Shown here one piece after another: positions 48,860-59,713 of a stretch of DNA of 64,000 bases (the first letter of the stretch is position 1; the number at the start of each line of letters is the position of its first letter). Origin of the DNA: Gymnopus androsaceus JB14 (lineage: Eukaryota > Basidiomycota > Agaricomycetes > Agaricales > Omphalotaceae); the NCBI GenBank assembly GCA_009733575.1, contig ML769631.1:37630-101629 (forward strand). Direction: 5' to 3'. A model generated the notes under the pieces. It saw nothing but the letters and a program-made list of their open reading frames with translations. It was not told the origin of the DNA and did not search any database. A program made the translations under genes and the position numbers.

Positions 48860-49114
48860 TTTTCCAAATGTCAGAGTGTGGTCATGATTGTGATTCAATC
48901 TTGGTGCGGTCAAAGCGAACTTGAGCAAAGAGCTCTGATCATGATACAAATATTATCATGGTCATGAAAACAAAGCAGTTCTACTATACAAGTTTGCTTT
49001 TATTCTTGTCCATTCAGGACACCCAAATATTTTCCGGTGACTCGTCATCCTGCCCACTCGCGCGGGCAAATACATAAGTTACTAATGGGCATAGCATAAC
49101 TATGAAAATCTACC

Positions 49115-50600
49115 TCAGACTCTAGTCTCGTTACCATTGAAAGACATTTGATCCATCTTACTATCAATAGCATCATCAGTTCTGTTGTCTTTGGTAAATT
49201 CCACTGCTTGAATAATGCTGTCCACTGATTGAGTGGTTACTTGGGCTGAGCGGCGACTGGAAAACTTGATCGGAGCTAATTCCACGCCATTATTATGAGT
49301 GCTTAGGTGTTGTGTGTTGTAATCTGTGAAAGTACCCTGCTTCAGCAGGATAGTAACAAGGATACAAGGGTACATTCCCTAATTTATTCTTCAGAAAGTA
49401 TTTGCATAAGATATTGACTTTAACCTACCGCGTAAACCATACAGAATGGTGTAATAACTGAGGAAGCATAGTTGGGTGCACTGTTAAAACTGCCTGTATT
49501 TGTTGCCGCAATCACAGCATTCATAAGCTAATGAGAAGCATGAATTTGAATCACCAATTATGTATCAAGGATTAAGGAAATGATTTGCTAACCTGGACAC
49601 AACAGAAACTCAACCCACACTCAATCAACATTGTTAAAGCCTTCTTCACGGTGGAAGGTCGATTACTGTAAGCAAAATTATCCTTCAACACCCGGGTATG
49701 TTGCCTGAAAATTCAAATTAATCGAGGGTGGATTATTTGTTCAAAAGTAGATAACGTACCACATCTTAAACACAACACACAATGTCCCCAAAGTATTTAC
49801 AGCCAATGACAGGAAAATATATGTGGATTGTGTCCTGTGAGCCAGAGTTGCTTCACCGCCACCGACTATTTGAGCTTGGATTCTGGTGACAACAATCCAA
49901 AGCGAAGTTCCTACTGTGAATTCAGAAGTGCACTTGTGAACATATGCAAGCAGTTGTACCTGTGCTAGCAAGCAGAATGATGACTAGTCCAAAAGGAATA
50001 TACCGTTGTCTGGTCCCGCTGTATAGAATCCAGACTCTCCAAACAATGACCGCATCTCCAGGTATGAACTAATGACACAGGTTCAACAACCTGGACCAGG
50101 CACAGATGTGGCACTTACGTTCAGCGCCTCACAAATGAGCAGCACAAAGTTTGCAGGATCAAGAGCCGACGAGCTATTAGCAATTCGAGTAGCAAATGGT
50201 TCATAGGTGTCCACCCTGAGGAGCTGCTGTATCAAGGTCAACAGAAATGCGATCATGGCAAAAACGTATGCCGTTGTGGTTACAAACAGGAAGCATAACG
50301 TCGCCAGGAGCACCTTGCGACCTGTGTGCTGCAAACCACGACGACTGCTGCCAGTAAGAATGACAGATCATATCTGTTCAATTTTGATATTCACCGAAGG
50401 ATTTTAATTGCCTTCGCAAAAACCATTAGGTATACACCTATAGTGGCTATAATAAGTAATATACATCGAACGTATCGACAACACTGACCATAGAAAAGCG
50501 CAGCTGTAAGTGCAAGAACAATATCAAGATGACAAAATACTCCAACTTGATACCGTCCAGCGGCCTCAACCTCAGGGTTGAGGGTGGGGTCTGAGGACAT
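49115..50600 (-). CDS. seven-helix fungal membrane protein, copy 1 (DAVIVWR family)
   Basis: Start MSSDPTLNPEVEAAGRYQVG. Spliced segments give a row of transmembrane helices: LDIVLALTAALFYG; VYLMVFAKAIKIL; LLATLCFLFVTTTAYVF with a following loop; GDAVIVWRVWILYSG before FGLVIILLAST; TSTYIFLSLAVNTLGTLC-type region; ALTMLIECGLSFCCVQ; SVITPFCMVYAGMYPCIL. A polar cytosolic tail ends GNETRV at 49115. The DAxxVWRxWxLW motif and the 'KAxxxLIExG' motif before helix 6 mark a large agaricomycete family of unknown function with receptor-like topology. Introns of about 50-60 bp sit between helices. All splice junctions are canonical; the copy looks intact. Confidence 0.72.
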
Positions 50601-52305
50601 GTGGGAAGGTATATGGGTGCAGAGCGAAATGTGTCTACTATACCAAGCTTTGTTAAATATATTTCTCGAAGGGCAAACGCTCTAACGCCACGATCGCAAT
50701 CTATCAAAGTCACGGTTGAAGGGAGGCACGGAATGTAAGTGTGAGGTGTTCCCGCGCATACTTTGTTTGGTATAGTCGAAGCCCTCTACACCCTTGACCC
50801 TCGGGAGTCACTCCAACGCATAGCTTATTAGAGATTATGGGTTATGAGAGAGGAATTTGGCACTTTGAAATTGGAGAGATTGTATGGGTTATGGATAATT
50901 ATGGGCTAATCGGGTCATGGGTTAAGAAGGTATTCGACATAGTAGAAATGGCAGATTGCAATTTTACATACTGATTTTCAGCGCTAACGGATGGCAAGCG
51001 TTTTAAATATCAATGACGAATGCCAGGAACGCCCCTGATCTGACGCTTCTTCCCGACCATGTCATGTATTAGACCTTCCTTCATTCCTTCCTTCCCGGAA
51101 ACTTTCCTTTCGCTATTAGCTTGTTTGTCTCAGGCAGAGGCTATGCAAGCCTAGGGCTTACCGTGTCCGGGTGTGTATAGGGAGCGTACCGAGACCGTAC
51201 CTTACTAGTTACTACCGTCTCTAATATTTTCCCTACAGAATACAGAACGGGTACGATGTGTTTGCACCCGTCCGATGTAGTATCAGACCATCCTCACTGC
51301 ATGCGTTCGTATAGTCTCCGGTATCAGTCCTCTTTCGATACAAAAAATGAGGAGATTTTTGGGCTTATGGATCTTCAAACGTAAACAGATCGTTGTAGAT
51401 AGATCCTTACAACAATCATGGTGGTTATATGCACAACAAATCAATAATAAAATGCTTGGGAAGGCATTGTATTTCACAATAAGCTGCAGCTAGCTACGAT
51501 TCTTACTAGCAAGCTGCGAACTCAATGTCGACATTCACCAACTAGAAATCATAAACAGGGCATAGGACATTCCGAAAACCTCTCACGATTTTGAGCTAGC
51601 TTAACTGCTTCAAGCTGCCTCGAAATAAAATACTCCCTAGGCTGCAGCGAGCTCACTTTAAGGCTGTTTCTGTGAGTCTGCTGTCAGCGCTTCCAAAATT
51701 GAATCGGCGCTCGATTCCGGGCCAAGTGACCTGTAACTGGCTTGACACCTGCATGCCAGGGCACAATCAAATTTGAATATCTGACCGGCGCAAATGCATC
51801 TCGATGTCTGTGGGATCCATTTATCGGTCAACTTCATACGAGTCTCGTCACATCTGAGTCTCTACAATGAAGCAATGTCATAGGTGGCACAGAAGTGCTT
51901 TAAAAAATGTGTTGGAGATATATTTGGACATACCGACGAGATAGCAATTGTTCCGTGAACGCGTATAGCGTAAGTTTCTTATCTATTATTTTGGTATACT
52001 GTATGTGCCTGTAGATACAATATACCTTACGAGCCAGAAGCCTGGCGGTATATCAAGTACAGCCATACTGAAAATTATTGATCTCGGCTTGTTCAGAAAA
52101 AACATATATCTCAATCTTCGTGGCAACCCGCTTTCCAGACATATTATTTTTAGTTTACCGCTTCAATTGCTTCGGCAATGGCGCTTTAGAGTCTAATCTC
52201 CTTTGCTACCCTCTATATTTATCAATTTAGCAACGTATCAATTTAGCAACGTTATAAATAAGCATGAATAAGAGATGTTCTCGCAGGCCCCCCCTCAAGT
52301 TTACA
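50601..52305. other. spacer between the two divergent membrane-protein genes
   Basis: 1.7 kb with no gene recognised. It must include the promoters of both seven-helix genes. Short motifs like ATGGGTTATGGA recur near 50.83-50.93 kb. Confidence 0.4.
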
Positions 52306-53650
52306 ATGACAACAGACGAGGCAGAGCAATCACTTGTAGGATTGGGTAGCTTTGTCGATCTCTCCCTCCTCATCTTTGAATGTGCACTCCATGGTAGGCC
52401 ATGAATTCATTGAATGTTTAAGAAGGACTCTTATCCTCACTGGTTTTCAGGGGTGTACTTGCTGGCTTTCGCCATTGGTATGCATGGGCTCATGTACGTT
52501 TCATACTGAATTGATTATATTCACTCTATTTTAAATTTCAGACACATTTCAGGCATAAAGAGAATGGTGGACGAGCACGTAGAACCATGGCTATACTCCT
52601 TCTCGCTGCATTTGCAGTGACCAACCTCTTTGCATGCGAAAATATCATATATAAATTGATCATTGTCAAAATTGGGCTAGTGGTGTCACTTCCAGGTGGT
52701 CTTGCAGCACAGGAAATGGCCGCCAACTCAGAGTCAGCATTAATCGCATCCAATATTGCGGAAACATGGTGTGGCAATTTTATTGTGAGTTCGAACTTTG
52801 GCATGAACGATGAAAATAACTGAATAACTAAACACCTAGATTCTGATTGCCGATGCAACTATTGTTTGGAGAGCTTGTGCTGTATGGATGGAAAACAGGA
52901 AGATAAAATGGACTCTAATGATCCTTCTGGTGCTAGATACATGTGAGACCTTTCTCTATCAAACTGCACTGTACTGACAGGAAGATAGGTGTCTCCATTG
53001 CTGATTGCATTTTTGACACTGAATTAGATATTGACCCAGGACTAACAAATGCTGTGTCCTTGGACTGGATAAGTATTGTGCTCAACTTGACAGTGAATGT
53101 TGTGGCAACACTGTTGATAGCCTACCGGGCTTGGTGAGCATGCAAGTAATCTTCTTCCAACATCTGCTGAACATGTTTCAGGATACACCATAAGTCAACC
53201 CAGGTAATTGCACACAACAAGAAAACGCCCATGCAATCAATCCTCCTGCTATTTGTTGAATCGGGTGCGATTCTTGCTGTGATTCAGGTCAGGAAATTTT
53301 TTCAGCTACTGCAAGTCATGTTTGAAAATAGCTGTATCAAAAAGTTGTTTGGCATCATTATACAAATATTGGGTGTGCATGCAGCTGCCCTTTCCCCTAT
53401 TAATAATGGAGCAGAATTGCTTGAATGTCTTTATATATACAGTGCAGTTAGTCAAACATCCATTCTCATGAAGCCTTAAACTCTAATTTATTTGGATATG
53501 TTTCTTTTTTTTTAGGCCATTAATCCAGTTGCTCTTGTTATCCTAGTCCAAACTGGAAATACCTATGAGCAGAGCTTCTACCAGGAAGATGTACCCACCA
53601 TTATCCAACAAATCTCACAGGAGCATGTGTCTACTTATCACTCACAATGA
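52306..53650 (+). CDS. seven-helix fungal membrane protein, copy 2
   Basis: Start MTTDEAEQSLVGLGSF. Exons spell a helix (DLSLLIFECALHG), GVYLLAFAI, THFRHKENGG then MAILLLAAFAVTNLF, an extracellular-type segment, ILIADATIVWRACAVWMENR (the DAxxVWR hallmark), DWISIVLNLTVNVVATLLIAYRAW, KKTPMQSILLLFVESGAILA, and LFGIIIQILGVHAAALSP followed by NPVALVILVQTG. It ends HSQ at 53650. It is the paralogue of the minus-strand gene at 49.1-50.6 kb and faces away from it. Its sequence is AT-richer and lower in CpG, and one longer stretch (53.29-53.36 kb) needs an intron with weak signals, so it may be diverging faster. Confidence 0.65.
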
Positions 53651-53684
53651 CGTTCTTGAAAATACTGTATCTTTTTGACCATTA

Positions 53685-53740
53685 GTTCACGGGATGTTAT
53701 GCGTTACGGTGTGAACTCACTTTTTACATAGTTTGTTTAC
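53685..53740. repeat. fragment of the 3.9-4.3 kb TIR element
   Basis: Shares CGGGATGTTATGCGTTACGG and TTTTTACATAG with the element at 3945-4338. Confidence 0.45.
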
Positions 53741-54481
53741 TATAAATGGTAAGGCTGGCATAGCCGGCCGAAAAAAATTGCCATACAAGGAAGGCAATCT
53801 GCCTTGCTTTGTATTTTGTTTTCCAAAATCCCTTAGTTTGCAAGGGTGCCATTATGCATTATGCAAACAAATGCACAGAATGATACAGTACTTGCATGAT
53901 CCTTGCTACAAATCAGCAAAACCTGGGTTATCTCCAGAGGACCAATATAAAACTCCAGATACCTCCAGAGAACTATTCAATTGAGTTTACATGTCATGTA
54001 ACCATGCACTGATAACAGAAAGTTTATACTGTATTCAAGATTTAGTGCATGCAGCAGTCTATGTGCAAACTACTATTAGTAGTAGCTATTAGAGTTATAT
54101 TCCTAAACAGGAAATAGCAGCAGTAAGTCCACACAGGACTTAGCAGTACAATTACACAAATCAATGTGGGGACAATGGTGTTATTACAGGGTATAGTACC
54201 TAAGCTTATATACAGTCCTAAGTACAAATGATATATTGGCAGGTGGCTACTGCATGAATACTTGTGGCTACTGTCCATACGGTAAAGTGGGTAATACGAG
54301 AGAGCAAGTGGATACAGTAAGAGACTGAGTGGAGTCTGCAAGATGATAGTAGTGGAGTGCATGGGATGGTGATACAAACAAGTGGAGACTACGAGAAAGT
54401 GTTCCATGTATAGTTTGATAAGATATATTTACCTTTAATATTCCAACAGTAGCAACTGCTTGACTGAGGTTGACTCAGACA

Positions 54482-55040
54482 CATCAGCAAAAATGGTCTG
54501 GGCCTGCAGTAGCCTAGGTATCCTGGGTGATCTGAGGTTACCTTATACATCAGCAAAACCTGGGTGTTTGCCATAGCAAGGTCCCCCTCTGTGCAGCTCT
54601 GTACAGAACTTGCAGAGCTGCACAGAGGGGGACCTTGCTATGGGATCACCCAGGTTTTGCTGATGTAGATCAACCTCAGGTAACCTGGGTAGCCTGGGCA
54701 GCCTGGGTGACCAGGGCAACTCAGGCTAATGAAGGCTACCCTGAAGTCACCCCATAAGGCTAACATGGGTGAACCTGAGGAAGCCTGAGCAACCTGAGGC
54801 AACCTGAGACAGTCTGAAACTTGGTTTAATTTTATATGACCTAAAGTGCCTAAATAGACTTCGGGTTTTAAGCTATTAAATACATAGATGTTCTGTAATC
54901 AAAAGCAGACATCTCAACTTGCTTGATAAAACATCTATAGATCAAAGTTGTAAGTAATTGCACAAAATAAGCGGCAAACTGCGTGGGCACCTGTGAGCTG
55001 TGTACAATAAAAAACCTGTTGATGAGGTCAAATCATATTC
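54482..55040. repeat. dispersed repeat with nested palindromic MITE
   Basis: Inverted relative to 37221-37605. It begins CATCAGCAAAAATGGTC and is interrupted by the 118-bp palindrome at 54548-54665. Confidence 0.65.
54548..54665. mobile_element. 118-bp palindromic MITE with TA target duplication (E4)
   Basis: Almost the whole element is one inverted repeat: about 53-bp arms starting CATCAGCAAAACCTGGGTG, differing at only a few bases, around a short TACAGAACTTG-like centre. TA lies on both sides (54546-54547, 54666-54667), as for Tc1/mariner-type insertion. A transcript would fold into a long hairpin. Confidence 0.75.
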
Positions 55041-55892
55041 ATCAAGAATATAACAGTTTACCTCCTAAGCTTGCTACACTTAAACATGAGTCTGAATAAC
55101 TTAAGTGAGCTGTTCCAAGATATAAGTTAAATTCAATGAGATATTAAGAAGCTTCTTCTAATGAGAATACATTAAGTGAGTCCAATAAGAACAATAAAAT
55201 GATATAAGTTGAGCCACATTGAGTCACTGAGTGATAAGACTAAGTATAAAGACAGGTGAATAATGAGATAACTAAGATGTTTTTTAGATATCACTACTTA
55301 CAAGTTTGCTTGAACCATGCCTAAGGCACAGGCAGAGGTCCTCAGGGTATGATTTTAATGATATTCAGATTTTCTCAGTTAGTTCCAGATGAGCATATGG
55401 GGAGAACATTTATGAAGATTGAATGGAATGAAATGAAATTTATGAGTTAAGCTATGCTGGACAGGAACTTACTGTAAGGGTTTCTACCTTACACTCATTT
55501 CCACTGACATCCTGCTTGAAGTTGTCTCACCAACCCAATAATTAGGGATCTGCACCATAACCGTAAGTTACCATTTACAATACGGTTATACAGGTACCCC
55601 TAACTATACCATAAAGGGTATGCTTGGAAACTTTTTACAGCCATATTTATACAGCTGCTATATGGGTACCCTGTACAGCAAGAATTTCCCAAGCAGCTAC
55701 ATGTTGGTGGGTCCCAAATTCTCAAATTAATGGTTTTTGCATAATAGGTCTTTTTGAGGCCATTGAGTGAATTTGACCTCTGAGCAGAGGTCTGCTTTGA
55801 AATATAGCTGCCCAGGCTCTGTAACTTGAGATCTAACATGCTGTATACCTTATTTCTATGGTATATGGGTGCCAGAAGCTGTGCCATATACT
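55041..55892. other. unassigned AT-rich sequence
   Basis: No gene recognised. Frames on the minus strand at 55.60-56.09 kb overlap the MITE and are not believed. Confidence 0.4.
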
Positions 55893-55955
55893 GTACATCA
55901 GCAAAACCTGGGTGAACGCTACAGCAACTACGGCAATCCACAGCAGCCAAGCACT

Positions 55956-56242
55956 CATCAGCGAACCCTGTATTTTGCATTTTAATTTTGACAGCAATAC
56001 ATAAAATTCCCAGCCCTCCCAGAGCCCCCAGCGCTGGCCAGAACCGGCCAGTGCTTGCCAGTGCTGTCAAAAATATAAAATCGTATGACATTTTATTTTA
56101 ATTTCCAAATAAGGCAATTTTGAGGCCTCTGGGAGCTCTGGCCAGCAGCCGGCCGGACTATCTGGGTGCTGGAGTGCTGGAGCTCTGGAGACACTGTCCA
56201 GCACTTGCAAGAGCTGGCCACATCATACATGTTTTGCTGATG
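55956..56242. mobile_element. MITE, CATCAGCAAAACC family (E2)
   Basis: Begins CATCAGCGAACCCTG and ends ATGTTTTGCTGATG. The interior matches 40756-41017. A separate left end, CATCAGCAAAACCTGGGTG flanked by TA, lies just upstream at 55896, so this copy may be nested in another. Confidence 0.6.
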
Positions 56243-56243
56243 C

Positions 56244-57023
56244 CTCTACAGTTCTGTGGAATGCTGTGAAGTCCTGTAGGTTGCTGTAACTTGAGTACTT
56301 TTATCAGAAACGTGGTGCAAATTTGAAATACCCTTTTCAAAAAATGTCAGATGACTTTGCCTTTGCCGGCCGTCCCTTATGACTCATTTATAAGTGTCAA
56401 TCGCATCAGACAAGTGATATGAGTCATGTGTTCAGTCGGTGTACTTGACTTTCGTACCATTCATTTTCTGGGAGAGCTAATGGATGTGACGAAGACATTG
56501 AAGACATGTAAGAGTATGGTATCGTTCTACCACTGAGATGTGGGACAGGCGGAGCCAATGTAAAAATGGTCTTGGACGAGATAGTATGACTTGTCCACTC
56601 TGAATACTACAGTAAGTAACTACTTAAGTACCTTCACACTATCGAGCAAAATAGGTCAGTTCCTGTGGCAGACAAGCGCGGCGACAAATCATTACATCGA
56701 AAATTCCTCTAGTACGTTCACATACAATACAACAAGTTAGATATGGGTACAATCCAAAGATATACAACATTGGCTAAAGGAAAATAAGAAAAATGAGAAA
56801 AGAATCAAAACAAAGATGATAAGAATGAGATAGATAAATGAGAATAATGATAGCAATGTAAATGGGGATGATTTAGTAGTCAAATAATAGATAGTAGTGT
56901 GATTCAAGAATCAAGTGGCAACGTAGATCCACTACTAGAGGCCGCGATGGTAGTGGAGGAGGAAGCAATAAGGATATCGGGAACACCTGCAAGACGCGGA
57001 GGTGAAGCATCCACCATCGGGGA
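56244..57023. other. intergenic; no gene recognised
   Basis: Minus-strand frames at 56.9-57.0 kb (SPMVDASPPRLAGVPDILIA) look protein-like and may be a further 3' exon of the gene at 57.0-58.1 kb. Confidence 0.35.
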
Positions 57024-58123
57024 CTAGAATTTGGAGCCATCAGATTCACAGTCCAAAAGGTACCATGTTGTCTGAGGAGCAATAGTAGGCTCTTTTGCAA
57101 CCTGCAACAAATGTTCAGACTGGAAAACGAATATGGAAATGAGGTTCAACTGTACTGAGACTAGGCAAATACGCTTGCGGGGTCTATAAAGAGGAAATAC
57201 CATCTTGCCCTTCTTGTGCATGAGCTGTAACAATGTTCATGTTTTAAAAAAGTACAGAAACTAAGGGAGATTGCGTACAGTGCTTCGTGGTTCTGGAACC
57301 GGACCTACTATGCGTTTAGCCCAAGGTATAGTTCGCGCCGCCGTGTTGGTTGTCACTGCAGTGGTTGTAGTTGGGCTGAGTTTCTTTCGGGATTCAGCCT
57401 TCAGTTCATCTTCTACTTGCCATTTAATCTATCACCAGAATTCGGTACAGCAAGTAGGAAAAGATAGTATGAAATAGACATACAGGTGTGTTGATTACAT
57501 TGGAGAAAGGACCCTGAGGAAGGGCTGAGAACTGGTTCTGTAGATGAATGTCATGAAAAGGCATACAAAAAAGAGTGTATTCACTCAATCATCACCAAAT
57601 GTTGCGTACACATGAGTGGGCAGCAGATGATAGGCGTTGAAGCCATTATTGACAACCATTGAGTTGTCGAGCGCATCGGTACCTGCATTGAAGAACTAAG
57701 CATTACAAACCCGGACAGAATGGAAAATACATACCTAATGATGGAACCATGACCTTCACTTCTCCTCCACTTGAGCTGGCTTCCATTACCGGGTAGGGAG
57801 ATGCAGCTTTGCAGGCCTTCGCTCTCCCCTTGCTCAATGACTTGACACGTCCACTGGAGCTAGACTCTGCAGGGGCAGAACGGCGAGCTCGAGGTTTTGG
57901 ACCATTGGTCTTGGCATACTTGCTGCTCTCCTTGTTCAATCCACACTTCAGAAATGAGTGGTGACGCAAGGCAGAGACTGAACCTGAGGAACCTTGGAAG
58001 CGCCGGACGCAGATCACATGATATTTTTAAAAAGGCAATATCAAATTCACCACGTTTCTGATGAAAGTCAAAAGTGGTTGCTGTAGGTTGCTGTAGGCTG
58101 AGTGTTGCTTGACCGTTTGACAT
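57024..58123 (-). CDS. unrecognised multi-exon gene, serine/lysine-rich
   Basis: Begins MSNGQATLSLQQPTATTFDF (58123). A second segment carries basic, serine-rich sequence (KPRARRSAPAESSSSGRVKS, GRAKACKAASPYPV), then KVMVPSLG before a GTATGT donor. Further exons read TDALDNSMVVNNGFNAYHLL, WQVEDELKAESRKKLSP, AKRIVGPVPEP and KMVFPLYRPRKRICLVS, with a possible stop at 57024. Exon joints are inferred and one intron would be long (about 170 bp). Basic clusters suggest a nuclear or nucleic-acid-binding protein, but no domain is recognised. It has more CpG than its repeat surroundings, as expected for a host gene. Confidence 0.4.
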
Positions 58124-59353
58124 CTGTCATTCCTCACTGATGGATATGGCAATGGGGACCTTGGACACTATTTAACCAGGGGCAAGCACATGAGATGTGA
58201 AGTTCAACTTCTCTTCTTTCCCCCCACTGATCTCACTTGACCTGGACTGTAAGTTCTCCTTCCTGTGGTTTTCATACAATATCTAATGACTTGTTTTAGC
58301 TTCGGATTTCACAACAAGATGGTAATACTAATAGGTAGTAGTGGTCAAGTGGTATTGTGTAGACCAGTGGCAGATTGCGCAGAGTCCGAGTACATTGTAC
58401 TAGTAGTATTCAATGTGATCTTATTATCCTGCCACGTTTAGTATTGTTTTCTGCCACAATTCTGCTCTTGCCGGTCAGGTAAACCATTCAAATGAGTAAT
58501 ATAAGTATTCAGTATTGAATAAGACCCTGACAGGTGACATTCCTATGAGATCCACAGTTCTGTACAGAGGGGTACCTTGCTGTAGGTGCTGTGGGTTCTG
58601 TGGGACCCTGTACCACCCAGGTTTTGCTGATGTACCATAAAGAAGAGACTTTGCAAATTGTATAGTCATTTTTAGATGGCCATAACCATATACAGTATGG
58701 TGCGGATCCCTACCCATAATACATATCCATACATGATATATGTCTTGATGCCCTTCATCAGGCCCTCAAATTTCAAGGTACATAGGACTAATATTAGCAC
58801 ATACTGAATAGAATTGCTGTTAGTAGAATTAACATTAGCAAATTAATGCTTAAATACTAATGTAACTGGCGTTTTATTATAATAATGCTAACTCTACTAT
58901 TAATTTATTGATACCAATATCAGTACTGGTGCTAGTTAGTATTATTAGTATGCTGATACTGGATTAGTACTGATAACTAAGTACTAGTGATACAAGACAA
59001 CTATTAGTACTCAATGAAACTTAGAAAGAATACTAGAACTGTATTAGTTGGCACTTTATTCACTTGTAGACTGACAATAAATGTTTCATTGCACTTGCTG
59101 GACATTTTGCACAACATAATGTTTTTTTTTTCACTTGTAATACATTATTTGTATTTAAGTTAAATACAGGTACCTGCAGGTATACCTGCAAGTACCTGTT
59201 TTCCATGGATCCGGGGCAGGTCACAGGTCACCCTTTTTAGGTTGCAGGTACCTGTCTGGTGGATCCAGGTCAACCCGGATCCGGACTCGTGCCCATCAAT
59301 AGTCTTTGCAAGTCCTTCTGCAGGAAGATTTAGAGAGACAATCAACAGATAGA
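58124..59353. other. unassigned AT-rich sequence
   Basis: A MITE right end of the CATCAGCAAAACC family (GGTTTTGCTGATG flanked by TA) ends at 58632. From 58760 to 59040 the sequence is rich in short AGTACTAATATTAGTA-like inverted motifs. No gene recognised. Confidence 0.4.
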
Positions 59354-59713
59354 TGTTAAAGCTTACCAAGGGTGGTGTTTGCCTTTTGTGAAATTCCTAT
59401 AGACTACGTGAGTACAACGAGGGCCTCAGTTTGAGATGATGGAACTCTTTATATTTACCTATAGACTACATGAGTACAACAAGGGCTATAGGTAAAGTCA
59501 GCGAAGTATAACAAACGATAAATAGGAAGCTTACCCTCAGTTTGAGATGATGGAACTGAGGGAACCGAGGAATCAACGTGCCAAGGTTTATATAGTACGA
59601 GAAACGGCATGTCGGTAAACAAACAAACAAATACCAAATAAGAACATATAACCAAATAAGGAGACTCAAACCAAACACACGACGTCACACTAAATGCCCC
59701 TCAACATTTAACA
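59354..59713 (-). repeat. 3' long terminal repeat of the copia element (left boundary tentative)
   Basis: On the minus strand a polypurine tract CAGGGGGAG is directly followed by TGTTAAATG at 59713, the expected start of an LTR. An inverted TGTT-type end lies at 59354, giving about 360 bp. An internal duplication of CTATAGACTACRTGAGTACAA occurs at 59398 and 59459. The 5' LTR lies beyond the window. Confidence 0.5.

Noticed and set aside
55600..56091. 163-codon minus-strand frame
   Set aside because: Runs through a MITE whose other copy at 40.8 kb does not keep the frame.
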